Of a stretch of 64,000 bases of DNA, positions 50,053 through 60,054 are shown one piece after another; within the stretch, counting starts at the first letter, position 1, and every line of letters starts with the position of its first letter. A program made the position numbers and the translations under genes. The notes beneath the pieces were generated by a model that did not search any database, was not told where the DNA came from, and saw only the letters and a program-made list of their open reading frames with translations. Source of the stretch: Larus michahellis (lineage: Eukaryota; Chordata; Aves; Charadriiformes; Laridae); contig NC_133898.1 of the NCBI RefSeq assembly GCF_964199755.1, positions 109,377,847-109,441,846 on the forward strand. The letters are read 5' to 3'.

Positions 50053-53000
50053 AAGCTCTGGTCTGTACTTCTCTTTCTGTTATTTGTGCATAGGTACAGG
50101 CTGAATCTCTAAATTACTGATCTTTGTCTTGTTGGATTTATGTATGCATTAGACCATAGTTTTGACATGTTTCATTACTGTCAATTTATCTACTTTATCT
50201 ACACACAGTGGTAGCAGCATCTACTGAAGACAATAGACACTAATTCCCCTTCTGAGATAAGAGCCTTCATCTATGGCATACCTCATGCATCTCTGCTAAC
50301 CAAAAGTGAAAAGAAAGTCTTTTTAGGTCATAAGAATATGTGATTATAAAACGACAAAAAAAAATCAGAGGGCTAAAGGCCAATGCCATACTGGAAGCTA
50401 TTTGTTGTTCATTTTCAGAACTGGCAAGGACAGAGAAATGTGACAAATATGTAATGAAAATGCATGGAAGATAAGGAAACTTTATGCACAAAAGAAGTAT
50501 TTAAGAACGTACAGTAAGAAACAGATAAAAGCAAAGTGAGACCAAATATATATGCATGCGTAGAAACACTGATTGAGAAATCTAACTGCAGTGATTTCCA
50601 TCCTCTCATCACAACTGAGCGTGTACTAAATGGATAAACTGCTACTTGACATTTCCTACATAAATACCATGGGAAGAGTACTTATTTTACTTTAATGAAT
50701 CATTTTGGCTCCTACAACAGAAAGTAGCTGTGATGAACCATAATCCGCTTTGGGAAATATAATTCTATAATGGAGATCTATATGGACTGAAATATCAGAA
50801 GTTGTGGTCTCCAACAGGTCGACTTCAAAAGAGATTCTGATTCATCCATGCCCACTTCTGCTTATGTTGGATCATAGCTGTTGACATACTGTATCTGCCA
50901 TGCAGAGAGATATTCCTCTACTAGAGGTAAGAAAGCCATATGGTTCGTGGATGACTATGAATTTTCACAAGGCAAACTGAACTACACATAAATTTTTTTC
51001 AGTAGTTATTCAAACAAAACTACCCATTTAGCTAACAGAATATTTTAGGTTCAGGTAGGATATTTTGGCCCCTATAATACATTTCAAAGAACTGAAAAAG
51101 TCTCTCTTAAATATAATCATAATTGATGAGCTAACACTATCTCTCTGCATTAGTGGTCCTCTGGTTCACCATGCACGGTTAGATAAACAAATTCACCGTA
51201 GTGGTGAACTGAAGCAGCAAATAAGACTTGTCTTGTTCATGGAGTAGAACTGAAGCAGCTGTTTTTGTTTGACTGATGCAGTTTGAAAGGGCCCCCTGAT
51301 GGTATACCTCAGAAAAAACAAGGGTTTATTTCAATGTTCTTTTTATTACCAAAACTACTCAGAGGATTATCATAGCTGTAGAAGGAAATTGCTCTGACTA
51401 CCTGTAATTGCAAACAGGAAAAAAAAGTTCCTGCCAAAGGCAGGTATAAAATAACATTTTACCACCTTTGTTAAGGCACACAAAAACTTTCCCAATAGTT
51501 ACTCCAATGTCCATAATTTACCAAGACTGAACCCTCAACCTGAGACTGAACTCTCAACCAAGCTGAAATTTAGTCATCCAGGCTGCATCCATGAATATTT
51601 CCTATTAGAACATCCACCGCCAGAAAAAAACTGTTGTAAGCATGAAGCTGTAGCTTGCCCAGGACCGGCAATGTGCAAGAGAGCCTGCGGAGGGTCCCCC
51701 CTGGGCAGGACGCTACAGTGAAAACGGAATACCCAAGCTTTCCTCAGGATCAGGTATGAATGTCCTATTCAGGGACACATTTCTCCTATCACATCTACCA
51801 ACTAATATGAAAGTAACTTGCTTCATATATTGGAATTTATTAGAATATAATTTTGAGTTAGCCATAACGGACCTTGACATTTTTCTCTTGATTTGGTAAC
51901 TTTCTCTTTTAACAGCTTGGCATAGCCAACGATACCACCATGAATACCAGTGGGACTTCGCCCTGCACAAATGTGAGATCCCAATCCCATTAAGTCATTA
52001 GGAATATTACCACCGATTCAGCGAACCTTGGATTCGACTGTGCGGTTTTACGCGTTACATAGACAAAACACGTTCTCCTCAACACCTCTGTCAAAAGCCG
52101 TCTGTGTTTGCTGGTTGTTAAATGCTTGCTTAAAGCATTTCTGACTTCACTCCAAGTGTAATTTCAACTTGTACCAGAAATTTAAACTCATTTCAGAGGG
52201 ACTAGAAATTCTAAAAAGTTAAGAAAGAGGTATGCCCTATACTCTTTTAGCGCAAACTAAACTTATGTGTAACTAAATGCAAATATCACTTTATAGTACT
52301 AAAATGAAAGGCTAAAAATAATCTAAAATAGAATCAACGAATTTATTTGACAGTCCTGGTTTTTACTCTGTGTGTAACTGAACAATGGCATAATAAATGC
52401 ATTCTTTAACTTAGGAATATTATGTCAGATCACACAGGGTCTGACTACAGCACTCAGAATTAAATCTCCAATGCATAACATTGTAATTCATAAAACTATT
52501 AAAATCATCTGAGTCCATTTTAACCACGTACCAGACATCTTGAAAAGCATGCAAAATGATGGGGGGGGAGAACCTTTCAAATATAAATGATGAAATCTAG
52601 TTAGTGCTGTAAAAATAGCTACACACAGTAAAATTAAAACTTGCAATTCTGAAAGAAAGTGCTTTGTGCAAACCATCTGGAAATGACTTGAAAGTATAAC
52701 TGCTGTCACGCAGAAAGCATAGAAAAATAAAACTTCTACTCTTCTTATTTTACCTGTTCTCCAGATAAAACACAAAGCCGGAAATGAAACTAATCACAGA
52801 TGTGAAAGGCTGATACCTCAAATCCATTCGCATTATAAAACAGCATTATCCCCTGCTCTGGACCAGATTCGCTTTTTAAAACAAGTCCAGTACAACTAAT
52901 AGGCTCCCGTGACATACCCCAAGCTGCACTACAAAACATCCAGCTACTCAGACCCCACAGGAGATTTCTCAGCCATCCGCACTTGGATTTGCACTCGGTC

Positions 53001-54564
53001 ACACTCGGGTGACCCTTCCTCCTAGCAGGATGTCCCCTTGCAGCCATCTACTAACCTAAATGGCTTGGGGGATTCGGTATTTCAAATTTTGCTAGCGCCC
53101 TGCTTGCGATGCTGCTCCACAGCACACAGAAATACACAGAAACCATGCCAGCCCTGAGAAGGGCACTTCAGTTTCGCAGCCTGATACTTGGGCTCACACC
53201 ACCCCGAGTGACTGGAGCACTTCACCTCCGTTCTAAGTGCCTCAATTTGGAAGAGATTCAAATATCACCCGCTCCCAAGGCACAGCAAGCCGGTGTAACG
53301 CCGTCACGGAGCTCAATCGGAAACGAACGACAAAAGGTTCGTGGCTGCAGACTGAGAAACCCTCGGAAGTTCCAGGGAAGTTGGGACTGAAGCGCTTTAT
53401 CGGTGCATTTACCGCTGAACGCGGCACTGCACGGCACCGGCCCCGCTGCTAGAACTGGGGCACCGGCAGCGTAAAGAATTAAGTTATGGAGGCGACAGCA
53501 AGCGGGGCCTGAGGAGAAAGCCCCGCCGGCTGGAGGGCTCCCCCCCGCCCCGCTCCCCTCCCCGGGACCGGCCGCACCGGGCCGGGCCGTCCCCTCGCAG
53601 CCGCCCCGAGGTGGCGACCGCCGGGCGGTTCGCCGGCTCCACTGCGGGAGGCGAGTTTCGGGGAGGCGAGACGGGCCGGGGCGCGCCGCCGTTTTTAGTG
53701 TGATACCGGGTAATTATTTTATTTCTCGGACAGACCGCGTTTCCAAGGACCGCGGCGGGGCTCGGCCAAGCCGGCGGCAAACGCCCTCCCCGCGGGGACA
53801 GCCACCCGTGATCGCCCCGGCGACCGGGGTGGGCAGCGCGGCAGATGCACTGCCTCCGCGCTCCGCCTGCGCACCCGTGGACTTTTCCGACCGCGCCGAG
53901 CGCTGCGCGCCCGCGGCGGGGCAGCTGCGCGGAGCCGGGGCGGGACGCGCCCGCCGCCCGCCCCTCCTCGGATACCGGTCTGCGGGGCCGGGCCCCCCCC
54001 GACGTACCCGCGCCCCCCTCCGCACGGCGGCCGGGAACGACCAAGGGGGAAGCGGTGCAGCCGCCGGTGCGGCCGCCGGTGCAGCCCCGGCTCCCCTGGC
54101 CCCCACAATCACGCACTCCTGAAATTTAAACCGCCGCCCGTACTGCGGCTCCCCGCGCAGCATCCCCCGCCCCGCCGCTCCCTCCGGCCAGACCGGCCGC
54201 ACAGAGGGTCCGTCCGTGCCCCCCCGTACCCCCTCGCCGCTTCTCCCCGCGCCCCGTGCCATCCCGCCGCCGCCCCGCGCCGGCACAGGGGCACCCCCGC
54301 CGCGACACCGTCCTGCCCGGACTGTGCCGAGGGGAGACCCCTGCCACGGCGAGACCCCCGCCGCGGCGCCAGGACACGCGGGTGACGGGCGGGGGGACGA
54401 CACGACCACCGACGGCGCGGCTCAGCGCGCCCGCCCCCGACGGCGGCGGTCCCCACACGCACCGGCAACCCGGTTCCTTTCGCTGCCCGGGCTGGGGCAT
54501 CCCGCCGTGCGGCGCGCCCGCCGCCCCGACGGCGTCCCCCCTCCCGTCCCCTTCCCGCCGTTAC

Positions 54565-54582
54565 CTTTTTCAGCGCTGACAT
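54565..54582 (-). CDS. Candidate first coding exon of a minus-strand gene (six codons, then intron)
   Basis: On the minus strand an ATG at 54582 opens MSALKK, and the last codon AAG is followed by GTAACGG, a fair splice donor (exon end 54565, phase 0). The exon lies at the edge of the densest part of the CpG island and points left, so its remaining exons would lie in or beyond the 53 kb to the left, where I could not identify any. Just upstream is a minimal upstream ORF, ATG-CAC-TAG (54592-54584), which ends one base before this ATG. I do not recognise the protein. The evidence is position, start codon and donor only. The ATG context is moderate (A at -3 within TAGAATGT). The alternative is that this is chance in GC-rich DNA. 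Confidence 0.4.
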
Positions 54583-54583
54583 T

Positions 54584-54592
54584 CTAGTGCAT
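54584..54592 (-). other. Two-codon upstream ORF (Met-His-stop)
   Basis: ATGCACTAG on the minus strand ends one nucleotide before the candidate main ATG at 54582. If the transcript starts upstream of it, ribosomes terminating here would sit on the main start. Start-stop and minimal uORFs of this kind can damp translation or allow reinitiation. It matters only if the minus-strand exon is real. Confidence 0.4.
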
Positions 54593-54700
54593 TATTGACG
54601 CGGCGGGCGCGGGCTGCGCGCGGGGCTGCCGGTCAGGTGCAGGAGACGCCCGGCCGGCAGCGGCAGCGGGAGCAGCGGATGGCGCCCAGCATCGCCCCCG

Positions 54701-54715
54701 CCCCCCCCCCCCCCC
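54701..54715. repeat. C15 run (G15 on the minus strand)
   Basis: Fifteen consecutive C follow GCCCCCG in the promoter island. It is a strong candidate for G-quadruplex/i-motif formation and for sequencing or assembly error. It lies upstream of the minus-strand ATG and could be in the minus-strand 5' UTR or core promoter. Confidence 0.92.
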
Positions 54716-54802
54716 GGCCGCCGCCGCCGCCGCTCACCCCGCCGGGTCCCGCCGCCGCCGCCCGGCCCCCCCTCCCCGCGCGCGCCCTCGCTCCCGCGCG
54801 CG

Positions 54803-54826
54803 CGGCGGCGGCGGCGGCGGCGGCGG
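54803..54826 (+). repeat. (CGG)8 trinucleotide repeat
   Basis: Eight uninterrupted CGG units lie about 200 bp upstream of the plus-strand ATG. They are embedded in GCGCGCGCGG sequence and followed by CGCCCACC. The position fits a promoter or 5' UTR CGG tract. Its length is in the stable range seen in normal genes. Confidence 0.92.
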
Positions 54827-54850
54827 CGCCCACCGGCTCGTGCGCAGCCG

Positions 54851-54865
54851 CGCGCCCCCTGCTGG
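54851..54865 (-). promoter_or_regulatory. CTCF motif, strong match
   Basis: The reverse complement of CGCGCCCCCTGCTGG is CCAGCAGGGGGCGCG. It fits all 14 positions of the CTCF core CCASYAGRKGGCRS. It is oriented on the minus strand, between the two divergent ATGs. Promoter-proximal CTCF sites are common in vertebrate CpG islands. Occupancy is not shown by sequence. Confidence 0.65.
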
Positions 54866-54920
54866 AGGTGGGGGGCACCGCGCCAGGCGGGGCGACGGGC
54901 ACGCCCCCGCCGCCGCCTCC

Positions 54921-54928
54921 GCCAATGG
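54921..54928 (+). promoter_or_regulatory. CCAAT box (NF-Y type)
   Basis: GCCAATGG lies about 105 bp upstream of the plus-strand ATG at 55028, in an otherwise GC-only sequence. The spacing suits an NF-Y site 40-90 bp upstream of a start of transcription near 54970-55010. NF-Y also commonly serves divergent promoters. Confidence 0.55.
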
Positions 54929-55027
54929 CGCGCCTCCACTCCGGTGACGGACAGTCGCGGCGGCGAGCAGGAAGGAGGGCGAGCGCAGAGCTGCCGTTTG
55001 CGCGGGGCCGCCTGTGCGCCTGGGGCC

Positions 55028-55049
55028 ATGGCCCTGAGCAGGAGGGAAG
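55028..55049 (+). CDS. Candidate first coding exon of a plus-strand gene (partial)
   Basis: An ATG in strong context (GGGGCCATGG, G at -3 and +4) opens MALSRRE plus one base of the next codon, then GTAAGG follows, a consensus donor (exon end 55049, phase 1). Without splicing the frame stops after 14 codons, so an intron is required. The next exon should begin with two bases completing the codon. The acceptor at 63962/63963 at the right edge of the window does this and stays open. The exon sits at the right side of the CpG island, 100 bp downstream of a CCAAT box. I do not recognise the product, so no symbol is given. Confidence 0.48.
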
Positions 55050-55456
55050 GTAAGGCGAGGCCGCGCCGGTGAGGGGATAGCGAGTGGGGGCGTCTCTGCT
55101 GCCGCGCCCGCTCCCTGGGGCCGGGGACTGAGGGAGCCGGGGGGGGGGCGGCCGTTAACGGCTCCGTGCGCGGCCGCCTTCAGCTGAGGCGTGTTTCCGA
55201 CAGGGCGCACCGCGATGCCGCCGTTCCTCACGGCCGAGCCGCCGGGATCGTGTGTCCCTCCCCGCCGGTGAGGGCGGCGGGGAGCCGGGGGTGGGTGGGG
55301 AGCCCAGCGGCGGGGGTAGCTGCCCGCGGGAGGGACGCTGAGGGACGGGCCGGAGCCGGGTCGCGGCCTCGCGGTTCGAGCTCCTCTGGGAGCTCCGGTC
55401 CTGTGTCCCATCGGCTGGGACGCGCCAGGGAGAGCTCCTGCGGTGTATTCCTGTCT

Positions 55457-55469
55457 CTGTGTGTGTGTG
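55457..55469. repeat. Short (GT)n repeat
   Basis: Six GT units (TGTGTGTGTGTG) mark the right edge of the CpG island, where composition drops back to AT-rich. Confidence 0.85.
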
Positions 55470-56498
55470 AATAAAACTACTTATTTAATCGTAAAGTATT
55501 TTCACATGAGCACTCCGTGTACATATGCACGTGCACTCGTTTTTTGTGACCACACAGCTTGGCCCGTTTAAAGTGGGTTAGCACAGTTCTGAAATACCCG
55601 TGGTACTGTGCTTGCAAAGAAAAAACCCCTTCTCCTGAGCATAACTTCAGTCCATTTGGTTTCCCTTTATGTTTTATAAGACACGGCCTTGTGCAGGAAG
55701 AAAGCAATCATAAAAATACAGGTGTTCTTTTAAGTGGTATCTTGCTCTTAAGGGAGGGTGAGTAAGGCTGAGCTATGAGAGCTAAATGCTTGCCTACTGT
55801 GTTGACTTTGTGGCTGATGCTTGAGTTTTCAAACAGTTCCAGCATCCTGAAACTCGAATCCTTCCTGCAAGGATAACACCGTGAGAGTGAGACTGAACAG
55901 CGAGGGTTAGTGTTTAAGCTATTTGCTGGCTGACTGCAACTAGTGGTAGTTTTGAAGGAAGAATAAAAACAGAGTAGTAGTCTCTGTGTTTTAAATGCAG
56001 CTTCATTGTGAGAAATGGAGAAGGCTGGTGGAGTAACTGGTTTGCTTCTAGTGTGACTTTCTTTGAGGAAAGACAGAGAACTGCAAATTGATGTCTTCTG
56101 GGAGAAAGTTGGAGGTGGGAAGAGTGAGTTCATTCACTTGTAAATAAACGTGTGACCCTAGAGCTGAGAGTGGGTGAAACAAATTCCAAGGCACTCAAAT
56201 TGTTTTAAAACCAAAGGTCAGATAAAGAAACATTTGCTTCTGTATGGTGGAAGAGAAAGCTAAAATGATCATGCTGGGTGTCTGTCTTTACTGTGTAAAG
56301 TTAGAAATCACTTAGTTTTCTTCAGCCACTCTAACGAGTGATGACTTAAGATTGAGAAGAAAATACAATGAGAAATAAAAGGATGATGGGATGCCACATG
56401 GTCACCCAGGATGAAATAACAAAATTGAAAGAGTTTGCAACCTCATCTGATCAGCCTCTGCAGCCAATAGCATATATGGAAACTATTGACTTTCTATT

Positions 56499-56555
56499 GT
56501 ATAAAACTATGTACTAAAAAACTATAAACTATAAAACTATATACTATATATATTT
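56499..56555. repeat. ACTATA/AAACTATA imperfect tandem repeat
   Basis: AAACTAT recurs about five times with TA-rich spacers (AAACTATGTACTAAAAAACT, ATAAACTATAAAACTATATA). It is a simple AT-rich array inside the presumed intron. Confidence 0.85.
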
Positions 56556-57780
56556 AAAGAGACAGGTGTCTCAGAAAAGAGCTGAAAAAGAAGATTTAGA
56601 TGCTTCTCTTTAAGGTTGCTTTTGCTCCTACGTATAGGAGTCAGTTGAAGATGCTGAAGATAGACTTTTTGTCTGCATTACAAGTGAACACTGAAGCTTT
56701 TTATTTTTTTCTTGAACTGGGCCATAATGCAGAATAAATGTGCTGGTCAACAGCTTGTAGGTCATGAGTCTAATTGTCAATGAAGAGAATCTAAATAGCT
56801 GAAAGACAGTAAGTCAGCAGAGCAGGTAAGTGAAATGCACTTCACTTTGCCAGGAAAGGGTTGGGCAGGTATAACTGAGAAATTGCAAGGTTTTGTGGGT
56901 CTTCTTGAGTTGCTCATGTACCAAGGATTCGTAACAGGGCTAGAGGTACTAGTAGTTGTCATTATGTGTGTTACTGACAAGGATGACTGTCCTCTCTGGG
57001 ACAGCTGGATTCATAATTCATAGGTGTTTAAACATCATCAGTTGCATCTTTAGAGCTGTAGGCATCATTCGTGTAAGTTTGTGCAGCCTCAAGCTAACAC
57101 TACCGTAAAGGATTATAGAGTGGCGTTCCATCTGCTAAAGGGTAGAGTTAAGATACTGGTGTAGGGATAGTGTACATTACTGACCTTAACCGCTAACAAG
57201 AAGCAATACAAAAGTTACTGTGCTGCACAAAGGATGATCTTGTGGTACTACAGGAGACTACATATTTGAGACATTAAACTGAAAATCAAATGTGGCCAGT
57301 TGATAGTCATCAGTAACACAGTAACAAAAGGTTTTAAACAGTGAGAGTATTGTATTGAGGAGCGCTATTTTCATCTCCTTGTGATGACTCAAATAACTTG
57401 GGCTTGGGGCCGGAAGCCCTTACTTGTAGTAGGGATTGAAATGAAATTGTAGTTCCTTAGTTTGGGTTTTTTTCAATGACTATATCGGATATTAAACAGC
57501 CTAATTCTTGCATAAAAATACACCAGTGTTTTTTCATTCTTTCTAATTGTTTAAGAACAACTTTGCCTCTTACAGATCCTGGTTTTATTTTTTTATATGA
57601 TTTTTTTATTTATTTTTATAATTTAACGTGTGTGGTGTACTTTGTTCACTTCAAGCTTTGCATCCAGATAAGAGTTCTTTAGGTTAAAGTAAGGTCTGAG
57701 CTTACTGAAATGTGTAAAGTTTACACCTGTGCCAGCAGGGGACTGGTCTTGGTGACCAGTAATGTTATAAGTGCACAGCC

Positions 57781-57827
57781 TTTTTTTTTTTTTTTTTTTC
57801 CTTTTTTCTTCTTCTTCTTCTTTCCCT
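57781..57827. repeat. Poly-T (T19) plus (TTC)n tract
   Basis: Nineteen T, then CC, T6 and (CTT)5, form 47 pyrimidines in a row apart from none. It is followed by CCCTCAAAATCTGCCTCAG, so it makes a very strong polypyrimidine tract in front of an AG at 57841-57842. The reading frame after that AG would also be open in phase 1 (EETGRERGK...), but only a weak donor-like GTCTTC follows 26 nt later. It is more likely a simple repeat or a minus-strand poly-A tail than a real splice site. Confidence 0.8.
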
Positions 57828-59570
57828 CAAAATCTGCCTCAGAAGAGACAGGGCGGGAAAGGGGGAAGGTCTTCTTACAGCTATGGTTTGCAGTTGGACT
57901 AACTTTGAGTAGACAAAATTATGATTATTATGATGATCATTATTTACTAATAATAATAATATTCAGCAAAGTTGAGCTTCTTTAGTAAGGGTGGTTGAGA
58001 TATCTTTAGATGTTGTGAGTGATGTCTGTTTGATTGTGCCAGGTAAGATCAAGATAACGGTGTAGCATGAGAAATGTATTGTTAAGTATTGTGAGAGATG
58101 TTTAGAAAAATGGATAGCATGTACAAATTGAAATAATGAAGATGATCTGTTTTCCCAGGGCTGTAGTAGGAGTGGACATCTTACAAGGTTTCACTGTGAG
58201 GCAGACAGGGATCTTATGAACAGCTGGAACAAAATCCTGATGTTCTCATTGTGTTGGTTATATAGTGTCTTATCATCTGTGTCACGTCAAGTTTATTAGA
58301 TGTCTAGGACCTTGTGGCTGCAATTAAGGTGGCCTACTGAGACATCTCTCAAGCCTTTGTTGAGACAGGATGGCACGATCTATTAGTCAGGTTCTTATTG
58401 AACTACATAGTCATGTAGAATTTGCTGACAGATGTAACACCAGTCTTGCTGATTTGAAACTGCAATGTGACACAGAGATCATGCTTGGCGAAGCTGAATC
58501 AATTTTGTCTAAGTTAAGAAGAGAAAACAAATGTCTGCTTTTCCTAGTGAATAACTTACTGGTTTGTATCTGTGATTGCTATGAACTGTGTTGGCCTGGG
58601 TGCACACAGGTCAATCTTCGAGTGCTGAATCGCTCTCCCATTGTGACTCACTCTTTAATCTGGGTGAATACATAAATGTGGGGTATGTAATCACTATATT
58701 CTTTTCCTTTCCTTCCTTTCTACCCTACTGACATGTGCTACCATGTGCTATATACTTAAATAATTTCCTCCTGTTCCAAAGTTGCCTCAAAGACAGGAGA
58801 ATGGTATGTTACTGAGTTTCAGATAACAAAATGGTTTTCCATATATTGTAAAAAAAACTAGTGCTAAGTGAAAAGATAAATGGAGTCATGTTTTATGGAG
58901 TACTGTATTAGAGCACAAAACTGGAGATTTTTTACACTATGCTGTTCTTGAAATGTAATAAAGAATAAGACAGGAGTAAAACCTAGGCAATTAGCATCTG
59001 GTTTTAAATAAGATGTAGAACACTAATAGATGCTGTATCAGTGAGAATAATGTCAGAGGTCTTGAGACGAGCCTCAACATCGTGAAGTTAGTATTACACA
59101 CTAGATTTAAAATGGCAGCATCTGAGCTGCTTGTGCAGCTCCCAGTGACGTTTTGGTTAACAACCATACTGAGATGCAGACAGCTGATACCTAGTAGTTC
59201 AGGCACAGAATTCATGTGACCTTGAATACAAGTAAATCCTTCTGTAGTTTAATTCCCAAACAGCACATGTGGGTTCTCCTTTTTCCTGCTAAATACGTAA
59301 TAATAGCTTCAGCAGTTAAGAGTAAAACGACCTATGTTATATGGAATGTCAATGAAATCAATTGTAAAACTCGGAAAAAGAAACGTTCACACCTTACTGT
59401 AGCCATTTTGTCAAAAACAGTACAATTTTTTTCCCTTTAAGCTGTCATTTTGAGGCTAGTAGAACTAAAAGATTGTGTAAGGAGCCAGTCAAGTTAAAAA
59501 TAATCAGTTTGTGATATCAGCATTTCACCATGGCGTTCCTACTCAGTTTTAATTCCAGAGTTTTGTAGTT

Positions 59571-59584
59571 CAAAAAAAAAAAAA
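59571..59584 (+). repeat. A14 run
   Basis: Fourteen A are followed by CCCAAAACAAAACAAG. A simple A-rich repeat in the presumed intron, with no source element recognised. Confidence 0.85.
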
Positions 59585-59990
59585 ACCCAAAACAAAACAA
59601 GCAGCCCACCCTCCTTGACATCTGCTGACCCGGATGGTAATAGCTCAGGGGGGAAATGGGGCGAACAACCTTTGTTCAAAAAAAGTGCTTTCTTTGCAAA
59701 GGCAGATAGTTAAAAGTAAGGTATATGAGGCTGAGAGACAGCGCCTTCCAGACCAAAAGACCCGTTCAGAACCAAGGTTTCTAACCTGTAGGGAGATCTT
59801 CATAGGAAACAAATTGCTGTGTAGTATACGATTCCTTAATATAGTGAGGAGAGGTAGAAAAAGGACCAAGGCCAAACAACTTGAGCTTTGCAAATGTAAC
59901 AAACATGGCATGTGTGGGTTTTGTGCCAAAGGTGATTACGCACTGGAGGAAAAACTAATGTGAACTATTTAATTCTTTCACTTCTTGAAG

Positions 59991-60054
59991 GACCTCCAGA
60001 GTCTTTTGAAATATATTAGAAGTATTCAAACACAAGTTGCTGGTCTCATTGTGG
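59991..60054 (+). other. Possible internal exon in the plus-strand intron
   Basis: TTCTTTCACTTCTTGAAG precedes GACCTCCAG..., and the block ends ATTGTGG followed by GTAAGTG, a near-perfect donor. Length is 64 nt. In the frame starting at the first base it reads DLQSLLKYIRSIQTQVAGLI, a plausible amphipathic helix. Joined to the phase-1 exon at 55049 it would instead read PPESFEIY and stop, so it cannot extend the MALSRRE frame. If used at all it could be a poison exon, or belong to a transcript with another first exon. The acceptor is only moderate. Confidence 0.25.

Larger units (their letters stand above)
43689..53399. other. Non-coding AT-rich stretch, no gene recognised
   Basis: No exon is supported and no CR1 copy is present, which makes this the longest CR1-free run on the left side. 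It contains the duplicated hairpin element at 49121-49210, a (GATA)4 repeat at 50037-50052 and an A-rich tract at about 48226-48248. No open frame here exceeds about 95 codons. Confidence 0.5.
53400..55450. promoter_or_regulatory. CpG island with probable bidirectional promoter
   Basis: About 2 kb of very GC-rich, CpG-dense sequence begins abruptly after AT-rich DNA and ends near the (GT)n at 55456. It contains a CCAAT box, several GC boxes (for example the GGCGGGGCG at about 54886), (CGG)8, a C15 run and a strong CTCF motif. No TATA box is seen near either start, as usual for CpG-island promoters. Two short coding exons ending in splice donors point away from each other (minus at 54582, plus at 55028), leaving about 445 bp between the two ATGs. 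Long open frames on all six strands here (up to 231 codons) reflect GC content, not genes. Unmethylated CpG and divergent transcription are inferred. Confidence 0.85.

Noticed and set aside
53484..55411. Open frames of 120-231 codons on both strands inside the CpG island
   Set aside because: They are rich in P, R, G and A, overlap one another in all frames, lack domains, and are explained by the near absence of A/T-rich stop codons in GC-rich DNA.
57710..57985. 91-codon frame with a poly-phenylalanine run
   Set aside because: The poly-F comes from the T19/(TTC)n simple repeat. The AG at 57841-57842 has a strong pyrimidine tract but no usable donor follows.
59634..59963. 109-codon frame with a CKCNKHGMCGFC cysteine cluster
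   Set aside because: It resembles a metal-binding knuckle only superficially. There are no splice signals in register and no family match; likely chance.
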